A stretch of DNA of 64,000 nucleotides. Source: Ustilaginoidea virens. Taxonomy: Eukaryota > Ascomycota > Sordariomycetes > Hypocreales > Clavicipitaceae. The DNA is taken from the NCBI RefSeq assembly GCF_000687475.1, contig NC_057321.1:1054001-1118000 (forward strand). The letters run 5' to 3'. The translations under genes and the position numbers were made by a program. Shown here piece by piece: positions 24,094 to 33,590 of this stretch (positions are counted from its first letter, which is position 1; every line of letters begins with the position of its first letter). The notes beneath the pieces were generated by a model. That model was given only the letters and a program-made list of their open reading frames with translations, was not told where the DNA came from and did no database searches.

Positions 24094-25432
24094 TCACTGC
24101 TCGTCACCATCATAACCAGCATCATCCGGCCCACCATGATGCTCAATCCTTTCCCAAATGGGGAGCTTCAACCTGACCAGCGTCAATAAATGACACGCCG
24201 CAATACGTCTTGCCTCACTCATCCGCAAATCGAACCATTTCGTCCAGCTCACGTATGCGAATGTATCTTTGGCCGTATCCCCAACGATCTGCAATTGCTC
24301 CGTTTCGGTACTGGCATCGAGATATTCGCCGTAGTCCGAGCCGAAGGTAAAGTGGATGAATCGCACGAAAGTATTGCACATGGCGATTATGAAAATGCTA
24401 CAAAGAACATCAGTCAGCAAAATGATCATTCAAAAGAAGTGAACGAGGTAGCGAGACGGACTCTTGGTGAAGCTCGTCTTGCTTTTCTCTCCAGGTCAAT
24501 ACAGCTTCTCCAAGATATTGCGCTATCGTCCCGTTCGATACTATGGGGCTACTTCTACCGTTCCGAGGGTCTATACTTATACAGTTGGATGCTCGCTTCG
24601 CCTCGATTAAGGCCATGGATGGATGTGCTAAAAACCAGCCTGTGGGTTTTTTGGTGTAGATAGACACACCTGAGTCATCCTCGGATGTGATGTTCTTGAC
24701 CCCGGCAATGCTCGCGCGAGCTGTTATACGCTCTACCCGAGCACGGACTTCCATTTGCCCGTCGGGCTGTATAAGACAGAGTTGCAGCACATAGCGGACG
24801 AAGCTAATCGCAAGGTGGACGGCTTTATCCTCTGGGATGCCCTGGAGTCTTTCGTTTTCATCCTCGTCAGTGTGCTCAACTGTCATCTGGTAGTCAGAGC
24901 AAGAGGATGAGGAAAAGGATGAGGACGAGGATGAGGATGGTCGGGTTGGCGAGGAAGAGCCTATGATGATGTCTGTGGAGTTGATGTATTCAGGTCTCTC
25001 AACTTGACGCCTTTCACGCGAGGGGCGGGCCTCGGGATCGTGGGCGGACGCGACATTTGATGCCTGCGCCAGGGCAATCCAAAATGTTCCCCCAGGACGC
25101 TGCATCAATTTACGTTCAGACTCTAAAAGGTCTGAGCGGGTAACTCCCTGAAGCAGGCTCTCGAGCATATCACCGTCGATTTGCTGTGTAGACGGCTTAT
25201 TAGGCTGGCAAATTGGACATTCATGCTTGTGATCGTTTTCAAAAGCCCCGAGAAAGGATTTTTCTGGTTGTGTGATGAGCCGGTAAGCGATTAAGTGATG
25301 CAATGACCACTTGCTAGCGGAGCTTCGCAGCTGATCCTTTGTAAGCTGCGAAAGAACAGTCAAGTTATCATTCTCAGAGGACAGTTTGGCAAGATCTTCA
25401 GGGGTTTGAACGGAATAGGTTTTTTGTCTCAT
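24094..25432 (-). CDS. Fungal-specific protein with a PD-(D/E)XK nuclease-like core, unknown function
   Basis: A first exon (about 24483-25432) and a second (24094-24397) together give about 417 residues. The N-terminal half has a CPIC motif and a Ser-rich linker. The C-terminal half reads SEDDSGVSIY, then ALIEAKRA, then IAQYLGEAV: an acidic residue, an E-x-K and a Gln-bearing helix, in the order seen in PD-(D/E)XK phosphodiesterase folds. A nuclease-like core is inference from this pattern. The exon join is not clean. The clear acceptor TTTGTAG at 24398 and branch-like CTGAC demand a phase-2 donor, and the only fitting one I find is a GC donor (GCAAGA at 24482); the obvious GT sites give the wrong frame. 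Either this is a GC-AG intron or the gene is broken. It borders TE-derived sequence, which fits an accessory gene. Confidence 0.65.
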
Positions 25433-25752
25433 ATTGTCCTGTAAAGTGTAATAAGACTTGGGATTCGTGTAGTGGCAGCCATCGTTCTCATTCTCGACCC
25501 AGGCAACTAAACTACACCACCTATATATAATGGACGCGGGTTAATGGCCTCGACGTCCTACTTGCCTATTTTCCACATCCGTAATGGGGTTGTTGGGCTT
25601 TTCTGGTAGGATTTGTTATGACTACCTGCCTATTTTGGACACCATGATGAATTTTTAGGAGTAGCCACCTACCTCTTATAGGAAGGACCCCCATCTAAGG
25701 TACCTAAAGGAGGGTCGGTTAGGTTTGGTTAGTTGCCAATTTCGAGCACGTA

Positions 25753-26502
25753 AACAGCCAGGGAGGGGTTTTCGAACACGCAGGGAAAAGCTTAAAATAG
25801 AGTTTGTACCTCCGCACCTATTTTTCCATAAGCAGTGACCTTATGCATTTTTACTGCTGCGAACCTTTAAAGTGTGCACATATTGAGAGAAGTCGGGATT
25901 TAATGCCACTTCTGGAAATATAGAGCTTCTGTTGAGGCCTGTAATATTAGGTACCTATCCTTCGTGTTAGGTAGAGTCTATCTTGAGATTTACCTGCAAG
26001 GGAATTGGCCCTGGGTTACGGTTGCACGGAACTGAGGTACTAGACCTGATATATGAAATGGTCAGCTATATTGAGCTATTTAAGGGGATGCAGCCGGCTA
26101 AGGTGCTGTTAAATGCCCTACTTGCGAAGGGCCTACTTGCGAAGGGCCTACTTGCGAATTTACCTGTGAAGAAAAGGGACTTAGCCCAGGGCTAGGATTA
26201 TGGGTAACTTGATGTACTAGTGCTATTCTGTAGAATAATTGAGAGGATGCAGCGCCTTAATGCGCTATTAAAGGGCCTACTTGATGAGGCTGTTGATAAA
26301 GCTGTTGATGATATCGCGTGGGCAAGAGTTGTGATAATAATGTGGTGTACATAGAAAGGAGAAATGAAATGTGTGTGGAGTACAGAGTAGAAGGAAGAAA
26401 AATACGATGTGTAGCTGCTCGTTGGAAAATAGGTGCGAAGGTACAAGTTCCATTGTAGGCCTAGCATTTCCCTGCGTGTTCGAAAGCCCTTCCCTGGCTG
26501 TT
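25753..26502. mobile_element. Inverted-repeat element (MITE-like) with internal tandem repeats
   Basis: The left end (about 25753-25834) reappears inverted at the right end (about 26415-26502). Both ends read ACAGCCAGGGA, then TTTCGAACACGCAGGGAAA, and later CGCACCTATTTT before AGCAG, with divergence and small indels between. The length is about 750 bp. Next to each end is a TA dinucleotide (25751-25752 and 26502-26503, with one base of slack), which would fit a Tc1/mariner-type target site; this is tentative. The interior holds three tandem copies of an 18-bp unit containing CTACTTGCGAAGGGC (about 26113-26160) and two diverged copies of a longer segment containing GATGCAGC. No transposase frame is present, so it would be non-autonomous and old. 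Confidence 0.75.
26113..26160. repeat. 18-bp tandem repeat inside the inverted-repeat element
   Basis: Nearly three exact copies of an 18-bp unit containing CCTACTTGCGAAGGG. A related single copy (GGGCCTACTTGATGAGG) occurs at about 26273, supporting an internal duplication. Confidence 0.8.
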
Positions 26503-26559
26503 ACCTTAGGTACCTACGTTAGGTATCTTAGGTACCTGGTCACGGATAGGGGAGGGGGT

Positions 26560-27100
26560 GGCTGTCACCCCACGTGATGTGACGCACGTGACATAGAACT
26601 AGATATATAGCTTTGCGTCTACGCACATCGTAGACTGAACAAGGAAGACTATTACAACACACATTCTGACCCCATCGATCGTGACAGTGGCGCGTGGAGG
26701 TAAGTACTCGCTAATTTCGACTTGCCCCATAGGGTTTAAACCAATAGAAAACAGTATATTAAGGGGTACGTTAGGAGACTAATAATCAAGAGGTACAATG
26801 CACTTATCGCACCTGAGCCGCATTTAGCCACAGGCTTGAAAAATAGGCCTGGCTGTGCCCTTATCACTAGGCAGCTTAGTTTATCAGTGCTTAAAGCAGG
26901 CGAGAAATGCGTTATCCATAGCATTAACGCTGAAGATGTCACTTATTGGCTCTATTAGAAATGCCGGAATTCCTAGTGTAAGGATTTTGGTGATGAAGGT
27001 TTGGCGGCTGGGCCGGTTGCCAAGGAGGTTCCCACAGGTAGGCACCTGTAGGTACCTAATGCAGCAGAAAGTGGGTCCGCTACAAAGCCTGCACCTTCTC
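26560..27100 (+). mobile_element. Possible relict of an LTR retrotransposon 5' end
   Basis: ACGTGACATAGAACTAG is followed by a TATATA-like box (about 26602), a transcribed-leader-like stretch ending TTACAACA and then TTCTGACCCC and GTGACAGTGGCGCG. This arrangement resembles the promoter part of a fungal LTR followed by a primer-binding region. Downstream, the frame starting at 26758 reads about 67 coding-looking codons (IKGYVRRLIIKRYNALIAPE onward) before a TAG at 26956, then more in the same frame with further stops. No second LTR or pol domain is present. The assignment rests on my memory of such elements. Confidence 0.35.
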
Positions 27101-27205
27101 ACCTTCAAAGGGGTTGCAATTGCTTGCTTACATCAGTAGGATGTGCCGCGGTATCTGCATCACACGTTCCCCCTTTCCACTTTGCATCGCAGCTATCAAC
27201 CCTCC

Positions 27206-28431
27206 ATGGCCGCTCAACTGCTGCTCCCTGCACCGCCATTGAGCGATTTACCCTGTAATAGCCTGGAAAACGGCGATAAGCCCTTGAACTTGTGTTCTAG
27301 GCACGACTCGAGTGAAAATCATCCCGACGGCGCCCAGTTGCTGGCTGCGTCGACCCATCCGGCCTGTACATCACCAGCATCAACGTCGACATCAGGTCAT
27401 GGTCCTGTCAGGCCTTGCCAGCCGGGGTCGCTGCGAGCAGCAATGCAGCAGCACTCCAGGGAGCGGGTGTACGTGCGAGCAATTGCGTGGAGGGCTGACC
27501 TTCAGCTGCGAATCCTAAACATTCGGTTCAAGGTCGTAGCAATGTACCGCAAGGAACAGCGTGAGGGAGCCGAAAGGTTTTATCGCTTGATTACTCAAAG
27601 CTCTCGCAGTGTTCCAGCAGCTAGCGATGGTCAAGCGGAAGACACGCCGACAGCTGACGATGCCGCCCTCACGCCGTCTGAATTCAACCTGTGGTGTGCC
27701 GTGGCGCGGCTCAGGGCTCAGTATGAGTGGTCACAACGGAACGGCATGATTGACATTATAGAAGGCTTGGGACTTCCCCGAACTGTGTCTGTTTGATTTC
27801 CCGCCCGAGTCCCCCGCGAGCAATCCCTCCTGCTGATGCAGCAAGCAATAACCCCGCTAACCCATAACCCTCATCTAGTGACTACCTGACCTTGTACTAC
27901 GGCGGCCGGGCCGTCGACGATATCCCAACAAGCGCCGTCTTCAAAGCCGAAACCGGGCCTGGACGGCTCGCGTTCATCCACCTCCGAAAGATCGAAAAGA
28001 TCCGAGACAAGCATCTCGGGCTCAAACATGCCCGGAGTCTCGACAAGCTGTTCGCCAAGAACAAGCCGGTCGCCACGCGCACATTCAAGAAGCTGCAGCG
28101 TCTCCAGCCAGCCGTGGAAACGGAGGATCCGTACATCGCGGGCATCCTGATTGCGCTGGCGCAAGAGCAACGGCAGGCGAGAGGACGAGCGAGCGCCGAG
28201 AGGGTCAGGGCCATTGCGCTGCCGTACCTAAAGCACTTTTCGACCAAGGCCTATTTCTACACCGCGTGCATACCGAAGGCGTTCCTGGACAGGCTGGAGC
28301 GGCCCTGGGAAGCTGGGGAATGCGACGAGGTGACGGTGCGGTACGGAGGCATCAGCCTGAAGGATGAGGAGGCCGCGCTGCAGTGCTTCAGGAAGTTTCT
28401 GGACGGGACGGTGCATCGTACTGATGAGTAG
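27206..28431 (+). CDS. Fungal-specific protein of unknown function
   Basis: Two exons, 27206-27786 and 27879-28431, join in phase across a 92-nt intron (GTCTGT donor, CATCTAG acceptor), giving 377 residues; an upstream ATG at 27143 would add 21. The second exon has no good ATG of its own, since its frame opens at a TTG, and the spliced sequence reads smoothly (GLPRTV then DYLTLYYGG), which supports the join. The N-terminal third is low-complexity. The middle is a charged amphipathic helix region (LRILNIRFKVVAMYRKEQRE). The C-terminal part contains EDPYIAGILIALAQEQR and a closing KAYFYTACIPKAFLDRL segment. From memory this resembles a family of uncharacterised fungal proteins common in accessory regions. 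No catalytic motif or signal peptide is seen. It sits on the far side of the TE-derived block from the PD-(D/E)XK-like gene. Confidence 0.75.
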
Positions 28432-29102
28432 GCGGAGGGAGGGGGTGGTTCTGCGCAGCGGCAGCGTCGGGTCAGGTGCGCGCAATGTTGGCCCTTTGGG
28501 CCGATAGATGGCGTTCAACATGTAGTAGTTTCGTGACTGGCTGCTCGCCTCAGACTTGGCGTCCTAGCTAGTGTACCATTGGATCGAGCAATGCGCTGCG
28601 TTGATTTCCCGTTTTCCATTCTTCACCGCCGCTCGGGTCATCATGAACCTGGCAGAATCGGGCGATGCTGCCTGTGACTCCTCCGAACCTGCCAAACTAA
28701 TGGCACGGACTTGATGCAACTGGGAGGAACTTTGGGATTTGCCAGGTTTTTTTTTTCCGGTGATGGACGCTCAAGACTCGGACATCATTTGTCCTGATGA
28801 CCTGAAATGCGCTGAAACAGAAACAGCCAAGACGAGGCTGCTTCGACCGGATCCTCAACAATGGAAGTAGGCGTTGACGCTGCCGCCGGGAACGTGCGAG
28901 AGCTTGTACATACTGGCTGGCTGAAAACACACGAGGCGCCAGCTCACTGTCTCTGCTTTGCCCTCCAGGCAAAGCCGAGCCAGCCCCCCGCTGAACCCAG
29001 TTCGAGCCGCGCCGTGCGTTACCCAAGACGCCGTAGTTTCCCATACAGCAGCAAAGACACCCGACGAGACTGTGTGCAAACGTTCCCCTTGGCCGCGGCG
29101 TC
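28432..29102. other. Convergent intergenic region
   Basis: 3' flanks of two converging genes; a T run at about 28747-28756. No supported gene or RNA. Confidence 0.5.
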
Positions 29103-30705
29103 CTAGCCCGGACGGCACAGCACCCTCGCCTTGGCAATGACGTTCCTGAGCTGCATCTGCCCGCCGCTCTCGTCCCCGTGCTTGATGACGCCGGGGAAGA
29201 GGGTGCACCAGACGGGCCTCGCGTCCAGGGCGTCCTCGTCCTCCCCCCCGACGTCCTCCATGGTGTCGCGGTCAAAGACGACCTGCCGGCCGGGCGAGAC
29301 GGGCGGCATGTGCACCCTCAGCACGGCCTTCTGCACGACCAGCAGGCGAGCAAGGCCCACGGCGCTGTGGACGAGCGCGCAGAGGCCGGCGTCTCTTGCT
29401 CCGGAGCGCGAGGATCCGGTGGTGACGGACTCCAGGACGCCGTTTATGCGCGACGCGACTCGTTCGACGTGCAGGGCAGTTTCGTCGCGCAGGACCTGGG
29501 GGGCGTCTCGGCGTATGATGGCGAGGGTGGACGCGCGCCACTGGTTGACGGATGCGTCTGACGCTGCGGGGGTTAGAGGCTTCATTCATGTTGAGGAGGG
29601 GGGGGGGGGGGGGCAGATGACACACGTACCGAGCGAAACGAGTAGCTCCTCCGTCTGCCGGAACTGCTGCGTCTGTCCGTCCGACAGGCCGACAAAGTAG
29701 CTCTCAAAGACGGTTTCCACCAGGATTCTCGACACGGCAGATTGGAGGAGGTGGATCTTGGCGCCCTGCGCTAGTTGCTGGTACATTATCATGTACGTCG
29801 GAACCAAGTCGCTGACCTGTGTGAGCGTCGCTTCATCCAGGTTGGCAAAGTCGACTGTTTTTATTTTGTGACCAGAAACAGCCCCGTTTCTCGACGATTA
29901 GTACTCTATCCACCTCGAAAGACTCGACGCAATGACGACAAGGGGGGGGAGGGAGGGGGGAAGGCATGTCTTTACCCAGATTTGCGCGGCGGAAGTTGCT
30001 GATGACCCAGTTCTGCAACCCGTTGCCCAGCTTCGCCATGGCCTCGCCAAAGACGTCGTCGCTCGTCTGGTCGTCCGCGCGCGTGCTCGTGCTCACAAAC
30101 TTCTTCAAAGCGTGAATCTGGCCCTTGAGGCTGCGGATCTCGTCGTCGCGCTCCCGGAGCTCCCCGCGCAGCATTTCCCACCCGTGCCGCAGCTCTGCGC
30201 GCTCGGCCTCCCGCGCGTCGACTCCGGACCGCAGCACGCGGAGCTCGGCATCCGTCCTCAGGAACTGCTGGTTCAGGGCGCTGTGCTTGGCTTGCCAAAA
30301 GGCGGCCGTTTCGCTTTCGTTTTGGCAGAGCTTGTCCAGTTCCCGGGCGAACTCGCGCTCCATTGCGCCCATCTCCCTCTGGAGGCACGCGATGCGCTCG
30401 TCCTTGTCTCGGTCCTTTTGCTTCTCCTGTTCGCCGCGCCCGGGGGAGCCTGCATCCTTGTCTGGGACCGGTGCGCCTGCCACCGACGGGCTGGGGGCGC
30501 CGGTGCCGGTGCCCTTGTGCGCTTCCTCCGGGGATGTATTGCTGCCGACCATGGCTGCTCGCGGAGGGACTGCCGGCATGGAGCTGCTGCTGCTGTTGGC
30601 GGTGCTGTGGTGTCCGCCTGCCGTGGCATGGCTGTGTCTGCTGGGCTGACTGGCTGCAGATCGTGGTGCATGGTTGCCGCCGCGCCGCTTCTCCGGAGCG
30701 TTCAT
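29103..30705 (-). CDS. Coiled-coil protein of unknown function
   Basis: Exons 29976-30705, 29630-29854 and 29103-29563 join in phase (donors GTAAAG and GTACGT, acceptors ACAG and CGCAG) to give 471 residues. The first 110 residues are low-complexity Ser/Pro/Gly. A long heptad-rich helix then runs from about residue 110 to 215 (RIACLQREMGAMEREFAREL onward), predicting a coiled coil. The second and third exons encode a helical C-terminal domain (LVPTYMIMYQQLAQGAKIHL and VESYFVGLSDGQTQQF-like text) ending in a mixed region with DRDTMEDVGGEDEDAL. I do not recognise the family. The start at 30705 was chosen for its position before a basic disordered segment; an in-frame ATG at 30783 would add 26 residues. 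Intron 2 contains a G/C homopolymer. Confidence 0.8.
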
Positions 30706-31277
30706 CGAAGGGTCGTGGCGTCTCTGGCGGCAACGCTGGTGCTGAAGACGGCTTTGGTTTGGTGTTTCTGCCCAGCACAGCACAGCAACAGCGCATGCGT
30801 CATCTGAGAAAACGTGTCGGCAGCGGCAGCGGGGTCACGGTCTTGGCGGAGCGGGAGTCGGCATAATTGAAGACGGAGAGAAAAGGGTGGCCCGTTTCCA
30901 GGGACGTCAAAACGTGCCGAGTTTCAATTTTTTTTTTTGGGATCCAGTGCCAAAGCTCGTCAGTTTCGTCGTCGTCAACGAATGGTCAATCGTCAATCGT
31001 CAATCGTCAATCGTCAATCGTCAAGTTCAAGGTTGGGTAGCTCGTGGTTGGTGGGGCGCACAGTGCAAGTACACAGTATGGTTCTGGTTGGAAACTCGAC
31101 TTTGAAATCCCGTGAATCCCGTGAATCCCATGAATTCATGGCGCGAGGCCTTTCCCCGTCTGATGAATCGACCGTTGAAAAGCTCAAAAACACAGTCAAA
31201 ACGGGAGGCGGGCATGGTGCACCTTTTGGCCAAGACTCAACAACAACCGACCTCCCACGGCCGTTCGTTGCGCCCGT
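30706..31277. other. Intergenic region with GTCAATC heptamer repeats
   Basis: 5' flank of the coiled-coil gene and 3' flank of the 2H phosphoesterase gene. It has a T run at about 30929-30938, about five tandem GTCAATC units (30985-31024) and a short CCCGTGAAT repeat (about 31109-31134). No gene. Confidence 0.6.
30985..31024. repeat. GTCAATC heptamer array
   Basis: Between five and six exact tandem copies of GTCAATC, between two minus-strand genes. Confidence 0.85.
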
Positions 31278-31973
31278 TTAAATCTCAATCTCGCCCTCTA
31301 CCTCGTAGGCCTCGTCGCCATCGCCATTCCCAATCTTCTTGGCCCCCATCCTGCAAATAGCCACCCTCGTGACCGGCATATCCTCCGCCCATGCGTGCCC
31401 TTCATACCTCGCCAGCAACTCGCGCGCATCCAGCATCAGCCTCTCCCTCCGCGCTCCCCCGACGTACACGGTATTGACCACCGTGGCATGCAGCCGCAAC
31501 GGACGCTCGTCCACCACCAGCCCCGCCTCGACAAACCGGCTGCGCAGCCTCTCGCAAAACGGATATAGTATGCCTTGAGCGTCGCTCGGCGGGGCGTACA
31601 GAACCGACGTCCTGGACGCAGCCGTCATGGACTGCAGGCCGCGGAGGCTGATGAGCAGTCCCTCGCCCTCCTGGGCCTTGCCGCCAGACGCGCTCGACAC
31701 CGCGCCCGCGGCACCGCCGGCCCTCAGCTGCTGCAGAATGTCCCGCGGCCTGACCTTGTTCAACAGATCCACGGCGTGGCCGACTTGATCCTGTTTCAGG
31801 CTCATGACGCCAAGGGTCAGATGAAGGGTCCCCGGCGGACGCACGGCGTCGCTGGGGATGCCGAAGCCTTCCGGGCTGGTGACGTGTGCCCGGAACGCGG
31901 TTAGGCTCTTGGAAAGCTGCGCGCTGGCGAGTTGGAGGCACAGGAAATGGGTCGGGTTTGCCTTGCGAGGCAT
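31278..31973 (-). CDS. 2H phosphoesterase, AKAP7/ASCC1-like
   Basis: Single exon, 231 residues. It carries two H-x-T motifs, HLT at residues 51-53 (in GTLHLTLGVM) and HAT at 162-164 (in LRLHATVVNTVY). These are the catalytic signature of the 2H (LigT-like) superfamily, which acts on 2',3'-cyclic or 2',5' phosphodiester bonds in RNA or nucleotides. The overall order, with HFLCLQL at the start and MGAKKIGN near the end, matches the AKAP7/ASCC1 branch. Metazoan ASCC1 has an added N-terminal KH RNA-binding domain; none is visible here. The longer open frame upstream (to 32576) looks non-coding, so the ATG at 31973, just before the conserved fold, is preferred. Its substrate in fungi is unknown; a role in RNA repair or processing is inference. 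Confidence 0.85.
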   Translation of the reverse strand: MPRKANPTHFLCLQLASAQLSKSLTAFRAHVTSPEGFGIPSDAVRPPGTLHLTLGVMSLKQDQVGHAVDLLNKVRPRDILQQLRAGGAAGAVSSASGGKAQEGEGLLISLRGLQSMTAASRTSVLYAPPSDAQGILYPFCERLRSRFVEAGLVVDERPLRLHATVVNTVYVGGARRERLMLDARELLARYEGHAWAEDMPVTRVAICRMGAKKIGNGDGDEAYEVEGEIEI

Positions 31974-32796
31974 TTTCCAGGAAGATGGAGAACCGTCCCG
32001 GAGCCAAAAAAAAAAGGGTGGTGGGCTTTGATGGCCGCGACGGGCTTTTTTTTTTGTTTTTATTTGCACAAGTCCCTTCGCCCTTGGTCCTGTTACGCGC
32101 AAGTAATGCCGGCGTGTCGAACCGTCATGGTATCTGCCATGTACGAAGGACGGAAACGGTGTTTGGAGAACGACGTCCTGGAATGCGCAGAGCGCGAGGA
32201 CCAGCAGGTCGGATATCAATCGACGTAATTCTGCCTGCCGATGGGTGCTGCGAGTGTCCTTTGGGGGCAGACTGTCAGCGCTTTGAGCCCCGAAGCAAAT
32301 GCACAAGTTGCTGCTTTTCCCGACGGCGTTGGCAAAAAATACTGCGTGCGTGCCGTTTCGTGAGCGTTGTGGGAGGGTTTGTGAGGGTTCGTGATTGAAG
32401 TTGGATGCTTCCTTCAATTTGATGACATCCGCTGGGATGGATGCCGTCACCTGGTGATTTGTCAATTGACGGCTACATACATGTAATGTAGTACTCCGAA
32501 CTCCGTACTCCGTACTCCCGAAAGCTTTCGCGACTTCCATCGGACAACTGCAGGTGCACTGCAGCAGCATGCGCACATGCGGCCCGGGCCCAGAGGCGCT
32601 GGTCCGCTAAACGGCGGACATTTTCAAAGTAAGACATACATCAATTGGAATGTTGGAACTAGGGAGGAGCCCTACCTCTCTACTTCCCTATCTCTACCTC
32701 TAGGTACCTCTACACCTAACCTTGGGCAAGGTACCTCCTAGTAGCTCGACGTGCACGGGTCGAGGGGCAGAGGTTACGTACGGGTAGCCACGGCCG
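31974..32796. other. Intergenic region upstream of the 2H phosphoesterase
   Basis: Contains TACTCCG tracts (32491-32517) and AGGTACCT palindromes (32702, 32729) just before the transposon. No supported gene. Confidence 0.5.
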
Positions 32797-32805
32797 CCAC
32801 CAAGT
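32797..32805. repeat. Left 9-bp target site duplication
   Basis: CCACCAAGT, identical to 33582-33590 and directly next to the left inverted end of the transposon. Confidence 0.85.
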
Positions 32806-33581
32806 GAGGGCACAGGTCAACCGACCTGTGTCCCCCCCTTGTCATCCGACCGCCCCATAATAACTTAACTGACCTGACCATTGCTGTGGGCTATACTCAT
32901 AATATAATTGGTTTATTAAGGAATAGTGGGTCAGGTCACTTTATATAGAAAACTATATAGAGAAGTACTTTCTCTGATATTTTACTAGGTTCTTAGGTAG
33001 GGGTACCTAGTAAATGAGATTAAAGAAGTCACTTTCTTTAGAAAATATAAGGAGAAGTACTTTCTCTGCTGTTTTATTAGGTTCTTACGTAAGGGTACCT
33101 AGTAAGAATATTAAAGAAGTCACTTTCTATAGAAATATATATATAAAGGTACCTCTCTTTCTATCCCTAGTACCTAGGTACTAGGTATCTAGATACTTAG
33201 TAGAAATATAAGAAGTCACTTTATATAGAAAAATATATATAAAGGTACTTTTTCAAAATATAGCACCTAGGGACCTAGGTACCTACCAAATAAGAGAAAG
33301 GAAGTCACTTTCTATATAAAAGTCTATATAAAGGTACTTTATCTACTTTTAATATTAGGTTCTTAGGTAGGGATACCTAGTAAAAATATAAGGGAAGTCA
33401 CTCACTATAGAAAAATATATATAAGGATACTTATAGTCTAGTGGCTACTATAGATTAAAGGATCTACTACTATTTATTAGCGTATCTCTATATTAGGAAA
33501 GAGCATTGGTCAGGTCTGTTAAGTTATTATGGGGGGGTCGAATGACTAGGGGGGGGCATAGGTCGGTTGATATGTAGTCTC
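32806..33581. mobile_element. Non-autonomous Mutator-type (MULE) DNA transposon
   Basis: The 776-bp element has 80-bp terminal inverted repeats (32806-32885 and 33502-33581) that match at about 68 of 80 positions in my hand alignment, with no gaps. Both ends begin GAG and share CAACCGACCT, a C run, CATAATAACTTAAC and GACCTGACCA. An exact 9-bp duplication (CCACCAAGT) abuts both ends. Nine-bp duplications and long inverted ends are typical of the Mutator superfamily; that assignment is by these features only. The interior is very AT-rich, has no open frame and consists largely of a six-copy repeat of about 92 bp. It would need a transposase from elsewhere. The interior's A+T bias may reflect repeat-induced point mutation, while the ends remain comparatively GC-rich. 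Confidence 0.85.
32931..33440. repeat. Degenerate ~92-bp minisatellite inside the transposon
   Basis: Six copies are anchored by AAGTCACTTTCTATAGAAA-like cores at about 32935, 33028, 33119, 33215, 33304 and 33397, spaced 89-96 bp. Each core is followed by TATATA and AAGGTACTTT, and most by TAGGTTCTTAGGTAGGG and ACCTAGTA. Copies differ by substitutions and short TA expansions. Confidence 0.85.
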
Positions 33582-33590
33582 CCACCAAGT
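33582..33590. repeat. Right 9-bp target site duplication
   Basis: CCACCAAGT, the exact copy of 32797-32805, directly after the right inverted end. Confidence 0.85.

Larger units (their letters stand above)
25433..27142. other. Transposon-derived intergenic block
   Basis: A lower-GC block than its surroundings, dotted with AGGTACCT palindromes (about 25698, 25951, 26509, 26533, 27052). It contains an inverted-repeat element (25753-26502) and a possible LTR-retroelement relict (about 26560-27100), both listed separately. A repeated TGCCTATTTT lies at 25563-25635. No intact gene is seen. Confidence 0.6.

Noticed and set aside
31974..32576. N-terminal extension of the 2H phosphoesterase frame
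   Set aside because: It lacks conserved text, contains homopolymer-derived FFF/KKK and lies before a well-placed ATG at the start of the fold.
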